Source: Helicobacter bilis
GTDB lineage: Bacteria; Campylobacterota; Campylobacteria; Campylobacterales; Helicobacteraceae
Assembly (NCBI RefSeq): GCF_001999985.1
Contig: NZ_CP019645.1
Coordinates: 682,001-746,000, forward strand
Reading direction: 5' to 3'
Length of the DNA stretch: 64,000 nucleotides
Below the pieces are notes generated by a model. It did no database searches. It worked only from the letters and a program-made list of their open reading frames with translations, and was not told the DNA's origin. The first letter of the stretch is position 1. Every line of letters begins with the position of its first letter. A program made the translations under genes and the position numbers. This document shows positions 9,898 to 19,645 of this stretch, piece by piece.

Positions 9898-12339
9898 CTA
9901 CCCCCCCCCCCCGTTAATATCATATTTTAAATTGAGTGATTTTACAAAGTCATAATATTCATAAGCAAAACTCACCGCATTAATATTATTTGTTGCAATA
10001 ATTTCTTTTAATTCATTATGTAGTTTTTCTCTATCTTTCTCTAATTTTTTCATATCATAATATGGAAAATAGTAACTTGTAAAAAATCCCTCATCTTTAA
10101 AAACCTTCAAAGCTTCATAATTAGGACTTTCAATCACTAAATTTTCCTTTGGAATCTTATATGTTTCACATAGTCTCTCTAGTTCTCTTAAAGATAATAA
10201 TTTATTAGAATCATCTAGATTCTTAAAATCAATCCAAAACTTTGTCGTAAAAACTTGGTCGGTATCATTGGGGTTTTTAAGACTATCTATCCATAATGTC
10301 TTTGTAGCCGAAAACATCTCTGCTAAATCAAGCCCTATGCTATGTGCTAGTCCATCGTGTCCTACATCAAAATATGGTGTTGGTTTTTTGGGATTGTTTG
10401 TTAAAAAATGCACATCGATTTCATAGCCAGCATATTTTCCCCAGAAATCTTTTAGTTTTGCTATCTCATCAACTCTATGTAGCCATAGCTTTTCTGGCAC
10501 CTTAGCACTAAGTTTTTGTGTTTTTAGCTCTCTGTCATAATCTTTGCCAGAAAAAATTCTTTGTCTTTTAGCATTATAGTCTTTATGAAAAAGGCTTCTT
10601 TGTGTTATAGTGTCTTTGGTTTCAATATCTAAGAGATCAAGAAATGCATGGATAAAATCATCGGTCATAAAGGGAAGATTCTGTGCGTTTTGTATCTTTT
10701 GTGCTATGTCTTTATGCTTTTGTTTAAAAGTATCACTCATATAAATCATAAAAGGGACTTCTATCATAAAGCGAGACCCTATGGTCTCTGCATGTCCAGC
10801 AAGATCCCTAAAGTCATACATCTCATCACCATGATCGCTTAGATAGATTACAATACAATCTTCATCACTAAATCTTTGCATAATATTGCTTACCACATAA
10901 TCGTTGTAATAAATAGCATTAATGTATGCGATCTTTGTATTCATCTGCCTTGAATTTAAAGGTATAGCTGAATCTGCAAATGAAAAAGTATTAAGATTCT
11001 TATCAATCAAATCTTTTTCACTAAATTTAGCAAAGTTTTTAGGGAATCTTTGGGCATATCCACCATGTGTCCCCATAAGATGCAAGATATAAAAGCTTTT
11101 ATCAGCATTATTATACTCACTTAAGGCTTTATCAAGCATAGGTAGCAATACGCTATCATAATCTGCTCCGGAATCAAAGCTTTCTACAATACGCGAGAAT
11201 CTTGTAATGTCGGCATGTCTCGATATTGCCTCCGGTGCATTGCCCCACACAGAAAATGCCTCTTGATTACTTAGCCAAATGCTTTTATATCCAGCAAATC
11301 GCATAATATTGATGAGATTTTGCTGCTTAAACCATGGGGTTTGCCCATTTTCATAATTACTGAAAGTGAGAACTTTTTGTAAAGATTCATTTGTGTGTGC
11401 GTGTGGGGCTATCACATCGCTAAATACCACGAGATTTCCGCTTTTTTGTAACTCTTGTAAAAGCGGTGTAGTTTGCAGGGGATAACCATAGATTCCCATA
11501 TAGTTTCTCTGTGTAGATTCACCAATAATTAAAACCACTTTTGGCACACTGCTTTCATTTCTTATCATATAGCCCGGCTTTTCTGTTTTAAACTCATTTA
11601 ACTCATGACTTAACTCTTTATATTGTTTTAAAAATGCATTTTGCTCTTTTATGCCATAGTAGAACACTTGCTCGAATCTAAAAAGTGAATTCCTATCAGT
11701 AAAAAACTGCTTTTGTGGATATTTCTCACCATACCAATATCTACCATACAAAAATGCAAATAGAGTGAGAGAAATAATAAATAAGTAGCAAGATATTTTT
11801 TCTACCCTATCGTCTTTGATAGATTCTGTGTCGTTATGGGATTGTGCGGATTTAAAACCAAGTTTAATGAGAAAACTTTTTGGAATCTTAACTATAAATA
11901 GCATACTCCATAGAGTAAAAATCACAAGGGATATAATGATATTTTTACTCAAATATGATTGTAAAAACTCACTTGCTTCATTTGGATTTGTGCTTAAAAA
12001 TACTTGAAACATAATCTTATTTAGCGGAGTTTGAAAATTCCCTAAAAGAAATACATCAACAATGCCTATAATGAAAGTAAGCACAAAAAAGATTATAGAA
12101 ATGCCTGATAGGCATTTCTTATATATAAGGCTACAAATATAAAAAGGAATGTAGAAAATGCTAAAGTTAATAACAAGACACTGAAGAGTTAGAAGAATAA
12201 GTTTTTTAAAATTGGGTTCTATACCCCCCCCCCCCATAGTTATAGTGTTGGTTATCATAAATATAGCTGTGTTGGTTAGCACAAGATACAAAAAGATTCT
12301 GTTAAAGAATATGCGACTAAGTGATGTCGAATTAAACAT
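9898..12339 (-). CDS. Phosphoethanolamine-transferase-like sulfatase with C-terminal extra domain, phase-variable
   Basis: The 813-residue protein has five N-terminal membrane helices (about 15-200) and an alkaline-phosphatase-fold domain (about 265-570) with the EptA-type nucleophile motif GEST (Thr276) and the metal site LSDHGDE. Such enzymes put phosphoethanolamine on lipid A or other envelope targets. About 200 further residues follow; WLHRVDEIAK...YEIDVHF...VGHDG vaguely recalls glycerophosphodiesterase folds (tentative). Two 12-nt poly-G tracts lie in frame: one at codons 35-39 (12224-12235) and one ending the gene (9901-9912), where TAG follows directly. A one-base longer second tract would add about 44 codons, to a TAA at 9770-9772. 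This is strong evidence of phase variation. Confidence 0.85.
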   Translation of the reverse strand: MFNSTSLSRIFFNRIFLYLVLTNTAIFMITNTITMGGGGIEPNFKKLILLTLQCLVINFSIFYIPFYICSLIYKKCLSGISIIFFVLTFIIGIVDVFLLGNFQTPLNKIMFQVFLSTNPNEASEFLQSYLSKNIIISLVIFTLWSMLFIVKIPKSFLIKLGFKSAQSHNDTESIKDDRVEKISCYLFIISLTLFAFLYGRYWYGEKYPQKQFFTDRNSLFRFEQVFYYGIKEQNAFLKQYKELSHELNEFKTEKPGYMIRNESSVPKVVLIIGESTQRNYMGIYGYPLQTTPLLQELQKSGNLVVFSDVIAPHAHTNESLQKVLTFSNYENGQTPWFKQQNLINIMRFAGYKSIWLSNQEAFSVWGNAPEAISRHADITRFSRIVESFDSGADYDSVLLPMLDKALSEYNNADKSFYILHLMGTHGGYAQRFPKNFAKFSEKDLIDKNLNTFSFADSAIPLNSRQMNTKIAYINAIYYNDYVVSNIMQRFSDEDCIVIYLSDHGDEMYDFRDLAGHAETIGSRFMIEVPFMIYMSDTFKQKHKDIAQKIQNAQNLPFMTDDFIHAFLDLLDIETKDTITQRSLFHKDYNAKRQRIFSGKDYDRELKTQKLSAKVPEKLWLHRVDEIAKLKDFWGKYAGYEIDVHFLTNNPKKPTPYFDVGHDGLAHSIGLDLAEMFSATKTLWIDSLKNPNDTDQVFTTKFWIDFKNLDDSNKLLSLRELERLCETYKIPKENLVIESPNYEALKVFKDEGFFTSYYFPYYDMKKLEKDREKLHNELKEIIATNNINAVSFAYEYYDFVKSLNLKYDINGGGG
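9901..9912 (-). repeat. Poly-G(12) tract at the 3' end of the sulfatase gene
   Basis: Twelve C on the plus strand, read as four Gly codons followed at once by TAG. With 13 or 10 G the frame opens into GVDMPLLTWNVGGSDKNWVN and onward to a TAA at 9770-9772. Such tract lengths slip readily in Helicobacter. Confidence 0.9.
12224..12235 (-). repeat. Poly-G(12) tract near the 5' end of the sulfatase gene
   Basis: Twelve C on the plus strand, starting with the G of an ATG codon and read as MGGGG. At this length the gene is in frame; a one-base change would truncate the protein after about 40 residues, turning it off. Confidence 0.9.
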
Positions 12340-12476
12340 AAATAAACTCCAAAGAATAAAATAAGAGTGAGATTATAGCATAAAATATTGACTTCATTTT
12401 TTAAGCACTGACAGCTTCTCTCATGGAGTAATCAAGGCTAGGTATCAAGCTGTTTAGCAAACACAATAAATCCTTA

Positions 12477-13682
12477 TCACTCCCACCACATTTGGTTATC
12501 ATAAGTCGTGCCAATAGGATAGAGTTCCCCTATCTTTGGTGCAACACAAGGGATATTTAGTTTATGTAGATTCTCATAAAGAAATCTTATTACTTCATTC
12601 CATTCATGACTACCAGCGACAAATCTAGCCCAATGTATCGGCAAAACCATGCTTGTTTGCAAGTCCTTTGCCTCTTGCAGAATCTCAAATGGAAAAGAGT
12701 GTGAATATCGCCACGCATGATTAAACTGCCCACTCTCCAAACATGCCAAATCAAAACCCTGAAACATATCTCCAATGCGTTTAAAATGTGTGTAGTAGCC
12801 ACCATCGCCACTTAAAAACACCTTTTTATACTGCGGCGTGTTTGGTGAAAACTCTAATACAAAACTAGCCCATAAGGTTTTGTTGAAATCGCCAAGCCGT
12901 GCTGAATTGTGCTGTGCGGGTGTGGCAGTGATTTTTAAAATCTCACTCTTTTTCTGTGTAAGGGCATGTTTATTTTTAGAATCCTTGCTGCTAGATTCTG
13001 CAGCTATTGTATCATTTTTCACATTTTTAAAATTTTTAGATTCTGAAATCCATAAATTTCGCACCCCTACGCCCTGCACCCACCCATTAGGACTAGAATC
13101 TAAAACATTCTCAAAGCTTACTCCCTGCCACCAATCAAGCTCAATGATTTTACTCCCTTTAATGCCCCATTTACGCAAATATATGCCAACTTCTAGGGGA
13201 CAAATAAAATACATTGTTTGTGCGTCAAGTGAAAGAATGCTTGATTTATCCAAATGATCAAAATGTGAATGCGTGATGATGACAAGCAGTGCATGTGGAA
13301 AGTCATCGTTTTTGTAGCATTTAGTCTGCGAAAACGCACGATTGATACATGCAAATGGTGAGGCATACATGCTAAAGAGCGGATCGACTAAAATCGCTAT
13401 ATTATTATGTGTAAAAAATAGAGAAGAGTGTCCAAGCCATGCGATATGTGGCGTGTCTTTTCTTATCTTGAAATTAGAATCTATGAAAGGAATCTTATGC
13501 TTTGGTTTTGCATTTTTTGGATAGCGATAATAGTATTTTATAACCTCTTTTAATGGAATCTCTGGCGGAATCTTTGCTTCTTTATTCTCATTGCAAAAGA
13601 TTGTTTTACCTTTATATTGCATGAGTCCTGCTCCACTATATTCTTTACTTTGTAGTGAAAAAATGTGAAACTTTAGTGGCAT
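12477..13682 (-). CDS. MBL-fold metal-dependent hydrolase (NAPE-PLD/UlaG-like)
   Basis: The zinc motif THSHFDHLD (near residue 140) and later SGDGGYY and PIHWARF place this in the metallo-beta-lactamase superfamily, nearest to NAPE-PLD-like or UlaG-like lactonases/phosphodiesterases. Substrate unknown. Between the HxHxDH motif and the next metal ligand lies a low-complexity insert (about residues 195-255) that starts with a repeat reading PNGWVQGVGV, shared with the histidine kinase near 60.75 kb. The ATG at 13682 follows GAGAGAG; ATG 13694 and an upstream TTG are alternatives. No signal peptide is visible. Confidence 0.8.
   Translation of the reverse strand: MPLKFHIFSLQSKEYSGAGLMQYKGKTIFCNENKEAKIPPEIPLKEVIKYYYRYPKNAKPKHKIPFIDSNFKIRKDTPHIAWLGHSSLFFTHNNIAILVDPLFSMYASPFACINRAFSQTKCYKNDDFPHALLVIITHSHFDHLDKSSILSLDAQTMYFICPLEVGIYLRKWGIKGSKIIELDWWQGVSFENVLDSSPNGWVQGVGVRNLWISESKNFKNVKNDTIAAESSSKDSKNKHALTQKKSEILKITATPAQHNSARLGDFNKTLWASFVLEFSPNTPQYKKVFLSGDGGYYTHFKRIGDMFQGFDLACLESGQFNHAWRYSHSFPFEILQEAKDLQTSMVLPIHWARFVAGSHEWNEVIRFLYENLHKLNIPCVAPKIGELYPIGTTYDNQMWWE
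13057..13090 (-). repeat. Dispersed repeat family 2 (PNGWVQGVGV) in the MBL gene
   Basis: On the minus strand it reads AATGGGTGGGTGCAGGG followed by CGTAGGGGTGCGAAATT. The copy at 60745-60780 differs at only a few bases. Both copies are in the same reading frame and are flanked by AGAATCT motifs. Confidence 0.8.
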
Positions 13683-13832
13683 ATTCTCTCTCATTTTGCG
13701 TGAATCTTGCAAATCATATTTTGCAGGGTTTATAAAATTATGATTTGAATTATATATGCAATATTATGAATGGAATGATTATTGTGAAAAAAGTTTGTAT
13801 TTTTTTCCGCATATTAACTCGAATAGTGCGGG

Positions 13833-14297
13833 ATGCAGAGAACGAACTATATTATAATGTCAGTCTTTAATATTTACTGCTTTTTTGGAGTTTTAGCTGT
13901 GGGAACATTTTTTAGAATCTTATATGCGGGGTGGCTTGGCTTTTGTGTGTTAGTGTTTATTTTATCCTTATCAATGGCGTATCAACCTAGCTTTTTTGAA
14001 AGTATTTTTATGGCATCTCTTTTAGCTATTACACCTTATTGTTATTTTCTATGTATTTTTAAGATTCCAATTGATTTTGAAGTGTGGTGCATTCATCACA
14101 ATCAAAATATCAATGATTTTATATTGTTTTTTAAAAAATATTGGTTGTATTATATTTTTCCTTTGTTATTTCTTGTTAGCGTATTGTTGCTTAAAATGGA
14201 TTTATCGCTTCTCTTATTCTTATTGCCATTTATTTGGCTCTATATCATTTTGTTTAAGAAGTTGGTATGTTGTATTGTTGATAAATTAAGGGCATAA
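13833..14297 (+). CDS. Small hydrophobic membrane protein, unknown
   Basis: 154 residues, nearly all hydrophobic, with about four to five predicted membrane segments. No family recognised. Start is uncertain: the first ATG follows only a weak GCGGG, and an internal ATG at codon 9 is possible. Its neighbour 14332-14682 is similarly small and hydrophobic and follows after about 35 nt, so the two may be cotranscribed. Confidence 0.5.
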   Translation: MQRTNYIIMSVFNIYCFFGVLAVGTFFRILYAGWLGFCVLVFILSLSMAYQPSFFESIFMASLLAITPYCYFLCIFKIPIDFEVWCIHHNQNINDFILFFKKYWLYYIFPLLFLVSVLLLKMDLSLLLFLLPFIWLYIILFKKLVCCIVDKLRA

Positions 14298-14331
14298 TAT
14301 TTGAGAATACTTGCAAAAATGAAAGGTTGTG

Positions 14332-14682
14332 ATGAAAGAAGAATTTAAATGGGGTAAATTTATCCTGGATTGCTTTATTTGTTTTTGGCTAATGATAACA
14401 TCTGCTATTATATTCTCATATCCATTTGCATTTATAGTCAGTGTGGTTTTAAAATTTATATTTGGCGTTAAGCATTTCTCTATAAAAATATGGTGCTTTG
14501 GTGATATAAGTGTAATTCTTTTAGCAGCATGTTTAGTTATCCCCATAATTATGATTTTCTTACATAAGAAAAATATTATAAAATATCAATTTTACAAAAC
14601 AAGTTTCATAGTCTGCTATATGTTGTTAGCGTATCTTATACTTTTTATAGATTATACGCTAAATTGCAATTTTGTGAAATAG
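14332..14682 (+). CDS. Small membrane protein, unknown
   Basis: About 116 residues with three predicted membrane helices (about 12-45, 60-78 and 92-110). The ATG at 14332 has AAAGG 5 nt upstream, preferred over a GTG directly before it. No family recognised. It follows another small hydrophobic gene in the same direction. Confidence 0.5.
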   Translation: MKEEFKWGKFILDCFICFWLMITSAIIFSYPFAFIVSVVLKFIFGVKHFSIKIWCFGDISVILLAACLVIPIIMIFLHKKNIIKYQFYKTSFIVCYMLLAYLILFIDYTLNCNFVK

Positions 14683-14791
14683 CTTTTATGCCACACCACA
14701 ACAAGCTAGATTTAACACATACCGACTAAATGGGTTGTATGACAAGAATTAAAAGAAAGTTGAAATTATAGTGAGATGAGAATCTAAAATT

Positions 14792-14836
14792 TTGTCATAT
14801 TGAATGCGTGAGTGCAAAATATCTTTTTAGATTCTA
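14792..14836. repeat. Half copy of palindromic repeat family 1
   Basis: TTGTCATATTGAATGCG, then AAAATATCTTTTTAGATTC, matches one arm of the element found in polA and at 29330-29406. It lies just beyond the lysA stop codon. Confidence 0.65.
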
Positions 14837-14842
14837 TATATT

Positions 14843-16189
14843 CTAATTTGTTTTAGAATCAAAACTTGGTAATTTCTCTAAACATGAAAGCTCATTTTGC
14901 ACACTTAAATCAAAATTTTCTCTTTCTTTTATGAGATAGGACTCTCCATTATATATTGCGATTTCAGCGGGTCGCATACGAGAGTTATAATTACTTGACA
15001 TGCTATATCCATACGCCCCAGCACTCTCAATAAGTAGTAAATCCCCGCTTTCACAATGTGGCAATTTAATATCTTTTCCTACATAATCCCCACTTTCACA
15101 AATCGCCCCAACAACATCGCATATCTGCGTGGAATCTGTCTCTTTCTGCGTAATATGGCTAATATGATGATAGGCATGATACAAGCTAGGACGAAGTAGG
15201 TCATTCATCGCACAATCCACAATGACAAACCTCTTATTTGCGGTTTGCTTCTCACCTATAACGCGTGTAAGCAATGCCCCACTATTCCCCATAATAAAGC
15301 GTCCGGGCTCACAGATGGCGGTAAAATCTAGTGCATCAATCTTTCTTATAATCTCATGGATATAGTCTTGTATCACAAAACTTTCTTCATTGTTGTAAGA
15401 TATGCCAAAGCCACCGCCAATATCAAAGAATTTCAATGGAATCTGCAAGGCTTTAAGGCTCTTTGCAAGGTCTAGAATCTTTTGCGTGGATTCTAAAAGC
15501 GGGGCTTTATCTAGAATCTGTGAGCCGATATGATAATGTATGCCGATAGGATTTAAAAACTCGCTTTTATGGGCGTATATATACAACTCTTTTGCACTCT
15601 CTATATCTAAGCCAAACTTGTTTTCATGCAAACCTGTTGAGATATAGGGGTGTGTTTTTGCATCGACATCGGGATTTACACGGATAGAGATTCGCGTTTG
15701 ATATTGCATAGATTCTGGCGTAGTTAAAGGCAGGGAATCTGCTTGGCTAGTCTCTGTTGTATGTGATGATTTATTTGCAATACTATCACCATAGAGTTTC
15801 TTTGTAATGGCTTCAATGCGATAAAGCTCCATTTTAGATTCTACATTTATGAATAATATCCCAAGCTTTATTGCCTCTTCTATCTCATAATCCTCTTTTC
15901 CTACACCGCTAAAGATAATCTTATATGGCGGGATACCAGCTAAAATAGCGCGTTTTACTTCATTTAAACTCACACAATCAGCCCCACTACCAAGCTTTGC
16001 AAGAGTATTTAGAATGCTTAAATTAGAGTTTGCTTTGAGGGCATAACACACAAGCGATTTAAAACCACCAAAGGAATCTTTTATTTTAAGATATTGTTGT
16101 TGCAAAGATTCTATATCGTAAATGTAGAGTGGTGTGCCATACTCTTTTGCAAGTTTCTCATAATCACATTTAGCTTTAAAATGTTTCAT
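14843..16189 (-). CDS. lysA: Diaminopimelate decarboxylase
   Basis: LysA makes lysine from meso-diaminopimelate. The PLP lysine lies in CYALKANSN near residue 48, the glycine loop is GGGFGISY, and the substrate motifs EPGRF, CESGDY and GAYGYSMSSNYNSR are intact. At 448 residues it is a little longer than usual (405-420) because of a Ser/Thr-rich insert around residues 138-160, just before the conserved RVNPDVDAKTHPYISTG. It is divergent from the membrane-protein gene at 16332. Confidence 0.96.
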   Translation of the reverse strand: MKHFKAKCDYEKLAKEYGTPLYIYDIESLQQQYLKIKDSFGGFKSLVCYALKANSNLSILNTLAKLGSGADCVSLNEVKRAILAGIPPYKIIFSGVGKEDYEIEEAIKLGILFINVESKMELYRIEAITKKLYGDSIANKSSHTTETSQADSLPLTTPESMQYQTRISIRVNPDVDAKTHPYISTGLHENKFGLDIESAKELYIYAHKSEFLNPIGIHYHIGSQILDKAPLLESTQKILDLAKSLKALQIPLKFFDIGGGFGISYNNEESFVIQDYIHEIIRKIDALDFTAICEPGRFIMGNSGALLTRVIGEKQTANKRFVIVDCAMNDLLRPSLYHAYHHISHITQKETDSTQICDVVGAICESGDYVGKDIKLPHCESGDLLLIESAGAYGYSMSSNYNSRMRPAEIAIYNGESYLIKERENFDLSVQNELSCLEKLPSFDSKTN

Positions 16190-16331
16190 TCCATTATCCT
16201 TTTAATTTTAATGACACAAAAAATAAGCAATTCTAGCAAATAAAAAATAATTAACTTTGGAATTCAGTAAAAAAATATGTTAGAATACAGACTTTAATTC
16301 TTACAAAGGGTTACTTGCCAAAGGGATTTAT

Positions 16332-16739
16332 ATGGAAACAAATGTGATTGTTATTGTTGGAAGCTTTGTCGTTGTTGTTGTGCTGTTTATCTTCGCACTT
16401 TTTAAGTTTGTGCTATCGAATAAGCCAAAAGAAAGAGAGTTTGACATTGATTTAACAGGTGGATTTAGTGTTGAGAGTGTTATGATGGTGCTAGATTCTA
16501 GCTCTAGCTCACTAGAAGATTTACAAGAAGTGCTAGATAAGCTTTTTAGTGAATATGATAAATTGGAACTAAGCAAACTACAAATTAAAAACATTCTCAT
16601 TGCCCTATCTCTTCACAAAAACGCACAAAAAGATATTATCATTGAAACACAGAAAAGATTTGAAGAAAAACACCCAGAACTTGCTATGGAGTTTGAACGA
16701 TCTGTAAAAAAAGGACTTGATGCAAGAGGGCGAAGATAG
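16332..16739 (+). CDS. Membrane-anchored small protein, unknown
   Basis: 135 residues: one N-terminal membrane helix (about 5-28), then an acidic, Ser-rich helical cytoplasmic domain ending in a basic tail (GLDARGRR). AAGGG lies before the ATG. It appears to start an operon with the lipoprotein gene 30 nt downstream. A possible -10 box, TAGAAT, lies at 16281-16286. No function assigned. Confidence 0.6.
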   Translation: METNVIVIVGSFVVVVVLFIFALFKFVLSNKPKEREFDIDLTGGFSVESVMMVLDSSSSSLEDLQEVLDKLFSEYDKLELSKLQIKNILIALSLHKNAQKDIIIETQKRFEEKHPELAMEFERSVKKGLDARGRR

Positions 16740-16769
16740 TTTTAGAATCTATTCAACTAAAGGAAAATT

Positions 16770-17510
16770 ATGCTTCGATTAATATGTGTGTGCTTATTTC
16801 TTGTTGGTTGTGCGACAAATACGGCAAATGTAGCAGAAAAGTCTCAAAATTCTTTCGTGCAAAACCCTGATTTAAAATGGACTAGAGTGCAAGCCCAGAT
16901 ACTTAATGACACACAAAAAGCACAAAAGGTAAATCTGCTTGGCAAGTGCTACTATCTCGAAGACAACAAGGTGTGCGAAACAATACTCGCACAATTTAAT
17001 AAGGAATGTAACGCGGGTGTTGGACTAAGCTGTGGTATGCTAATCGTTGCAAGTAAAGATGCGCGTGGTGTCTCACGAGATCCTAAAAAAACGCTTTCTT
17101 ATATGCGGCATGGTTGTTATTTTAATGATGAGTTAAGCTGTATGTATATGCGACAGCATTATCTCAGCGATAATCAAACACAAGAAGCTGATAAGATTCT
17201 AAAACACATACAAACACAATGCGATAAAGGCGGGGTTTTTGAGTGCTTTTTGCTTTCACTTGTGTATGAAAATAACGATTCTTTTGAAAAACAACGCGAA
17301 CATATCTTAGAATATCGCAAAAGGGCATGTGATAAAGAGTTTGCCATCGCTTGTGCTTATATGGATTCTAAATCTCTTAGTAAGCAAGACTATGAACATT
17401 ACCAAGAGTTGGCATGTGAATTAGGCATGCTTGCAGCATGTGATGCAAGAAGAGAATCTATTGAGCTAAACTCGCGTATGCAACATGGACGACTTTATCG
17501 CATTTGGTAG
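16770..17510 (+). CDS. Cysteine-rich lipoprotein, Sel1/Hcp-like
   Basis: 246 residues with a lipoprotein signal ending FLVGC (lipidated Cys about 14). The rest has cysteine pairs spaced as in Hcp/Sel1-like helical repeats (for example CDKGGVFECFLLSLVYEN and CDKEFAIACAYM). In Helicobacter these repeat proteins are secreted, disulfide-rich and immunogenic. The repeats are degenerate. It lies 30 nt downstream of 16332-16739. Confidence 0.65.
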   Translation: MLRLICVCLFLVGCATNTANVAEKSQNSFVQNPDLKWTRVQAQILNDTQKAQKVNLLGKCYYLEDNKVCETILAQFNKECNAGVGLSCGMLIVASKDARGVSRDPKKTLSYMRHGCYFNDELSCMYMRQHYLSDNQTQEADKILKHIQTQCDKGGVFECFLLSLVYENNDSFEKQREHILEYRKRACDKEFAIACAYMDSKSLSKQDYEHYQELACELGMLAACDARRESIELNSRMQHGRLYRIW

Positions 17511-17672
17511 TTTAGACTATTATGTTTAGATTCTAAAAGTTGTTTCCAGAAGGAATTGCGAATATTTGCCAATGTGTTATCACATTTGGAGTATAAAATA
17601 TGTTGTGCTATATTTGTCCTTTTTTAGTTATTGACGAATGTTTTTTAACCACAGAATCTCTAAACTTTTTGC

Positions 17673-17678
17673 TATAAT
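17673..17678 (+). promoter_or_regulatory. Probable -10 box (TATAAT)
   Basis: TATAAT within TTTTTGCTATAATGAAAG, 28 nt before the ATG at 17706, preceded by an AT-rich stretch. Confidence 0.55.
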
Positions 17679-17705
17679 GAAAGTAATTCATTTTGAAAGA
17701 AAATC

Positions 17706-18782
17706 ATGCGGAATATATCGTTATTGCTTTTGTGTTTTTATTATCTTAGCACTTATCTTTTTGCCAATAATATTTCAACACAAGATTCTAAAATAGCACA
17801 AAAACAAGCCTTGTTGCAAGAAATAAACACACTTACAAGCATGCAAATCACACCTAAAAATGTCAAAAAAGGCACACTAAAATGTGCTTTAACACAAAAA
17901 GAAAAAGATTCTATAAAGCTAAGCTATCCAAAAACATTTTATGAATATTACAATGCTTTGCTTGAGATAAATCGCACGGATATGGATATATCAAAACTCA
18001 CACAAGACTTGCTTATAGAATCTGTGAGATATAAGAATACACCATCGCTACTACTTGCCATGCAGCTGTATTTTAGTAAGCAGTGCGATAGGTGTGAGAG
18101 AGTGCGCGATTTTAGCGGATTTGATTATTATCGCGATAAAAAAGCCTCTATGCAAAGGCTACTTATGATTGAAGGTGGGGCGCTTGAATCTTCTTATGCT
18201 TTGCTTGGCGAGGCGTTTTTATGTCAAGCCTTAATAACGAAGAATGAAAATGATTTTTTAATGGCATATAGCAATTTGATGATGGCAGGACTTCATACAA
18301 GGGCGATTAATATTTTATTGCAAGGGCTAGAAAGCACAAGGGGCGATATGCTGTATTCAACCTTGCAGTTTTTAGTCTCATTTGATAGTGCGATACGAAA
18401 GCATGAGATAACCGCCCATTTTCTTAGAATCTTGCGTGTAAAAGGGGAGAATGGTTTTTTAAACTTCATATCTCTACCCTATTTTAAAGATTTACAAGTG
18501 CTTGAATATGGCATTGAAAGTAATGCAATTTTACAAGCCTTGCTTATGAGAGATATGGAAATGGGCAGGATTCTATCTGTATTTGATATGTTTGCCACAG
18601 AAGAAACAAAAAAAGAGTTTTGGGATAAGAAAAATCATTATTCCACTCTCATACATGCAGGAAATATGCGGATTTTAGAGAATGCCACAATAAAAGAGCT
18701 AGAAATATACTTAAAGATTCTAAGGCTTAAAAAGCGTATAAAAGAAGTAAATAGCTATCCTTTTGCAACGACTTATCGTTAA
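17706..18782 (+). CDS. Exported protein of unknown function
   Basis: 358 residues with a clear signal peptide (hydrophobic 5-19, then Ala-Asn). The mature part is helical and contains CDRCERVRDF near residue 125; no domain recognised. Its neighbours on both sides are Sel1-type secreted proteins, so an envelope role is plausible but unproven. It ends 11 nt from the convergent gene at 18794. Confidence 0.6.
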   Translation: MRNISLLLLCFYYLSTYLFANNISTQDSKIAQKQALLQEINTLTSMQITPKNVKKGTLKCALTQKEKDSIKLSYPKTFYEYYNALLEINRTDMDISKLTQDLLIESVRYKNTPSLLLAMQLYFSKQCDRCERVRDFSGFDYYRDKKASMQRLLMIEGGALESSYALLGEAFLCQALITKNENDFLMAYSNLMMAGLHTRAINILLQGLESTRGDMLYSTLQFLVSFDSAIRKHEITAHFLRILRVKGENGFLNFISLPYFKDLQVLEYGIESNAILQALLMRDMEMGRILSVFDMFATEETKKEFWDKKNHYSTLIHAGNMRILENATIKELEIYLKILRLKKRIKEVNSYPFATTYR

Positions 18783-18793
18783 ATAATAGAATC

Positions 18794-19453
18794 TTATTCC
18801 TGCTGCTTTAAATGATCTTTTATTGTTATTGAAAAATCAGCCGCATTAATGATTTTGTATTCCTTGCAGCCAAGCTCCATGCCCAAATCACATGCTTTTT
18901 TAAAAAACTCTTTTGCTTTCAGTCTATCAGCCTTTAGTCCTATGCCTTCTTTATATGAAATTGCAAGGTTATAGCAAGACTGCTCTTCATCATTAGCACA
19001 CGCTTCAAAAAAGATTCTATTTGCCTTTTTTATATCCGCTTTCACACCTAAGCCATTCACATAAAGCATGGCAAGATTATAGCAACTTGGCATAAAACCT
19101 TTATCGCAACTTTGTTTATATGTATTATATGCTTGTGTGTAGTTTTCTAATATCTCATAATTCAATGCACTCTCAAAACACGCTTCAATCACATTAGCAT
19201 AGCAAGACTTTTTTAGATAAGGGATTGCGTATTCATGCAAGTTAGCATTCATATAAATATGTGCGATTAAAATACAACTTCTCTCTTCATTACATTCATC
19301 TATGCTTGGCAGCTCTTCATCAATAAGCCTTAAACAAGCCTCTTTATCACTATCTAAACACGCATATATAAGCTCTTTTTCATTGAGATTTGTCTGTGTT
19401 GCATTTAAGAGATTGCAGAATACAAAAATGAATGATATGAAAAGGTTACGCAA
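18794..19453 (-). CDS. Sel1/Hcp-like cysteine-rich secreted protein
   Basis: 219 residues with a signal peptide (about 1-18). It then has Sel1-like repeats carrying paired cysteines seven residues apart, best seen as CDKGFMPSCYNLAMLYVNG and the next unit CYNLAISYKEG followed by CDLGMELGC. This is the Hcp (Helicobacter cysteine-rich protein) pattern. The start is a TTG with AGGTG upstream, so it may be translated weakly. Confidence 0.75.
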   Translation of the reverse strand: MRNLFISFIFVFCNLLNATQTNLNEKELIYACLDSDKEACLRLIDEELPSIDECNEERSCILIAHIYMNANLHEYAIPYLKKSCYANVIEACFESALNYEILENYTQAYNTYKQSCDKGFMPSCYNLAMLYVNGLGVKADIKKANRIFFEACANDEEQSCYNLAISYKEGIGLKADRLKAKEFFKKACDLGMELGCKEYKIINAADFSITIKDHLKQQE

Positions 19454-19645
19454 AATAACACCTATAAAGTGAGTTTATAAAGTGCTATTATATAACGAAT
19501 TCTAGAATCTAAGCATGCAATCTGTCCCTAATTATGCTTAATAACAAGATAATGCTAAAGTTAATAAAAAATAGTCGATATACTCGTCAGTGTTTTTGTT
19601 GCATAACTATGCGGATAAGCACAAATTGTTAATAAAGGATAAAAG

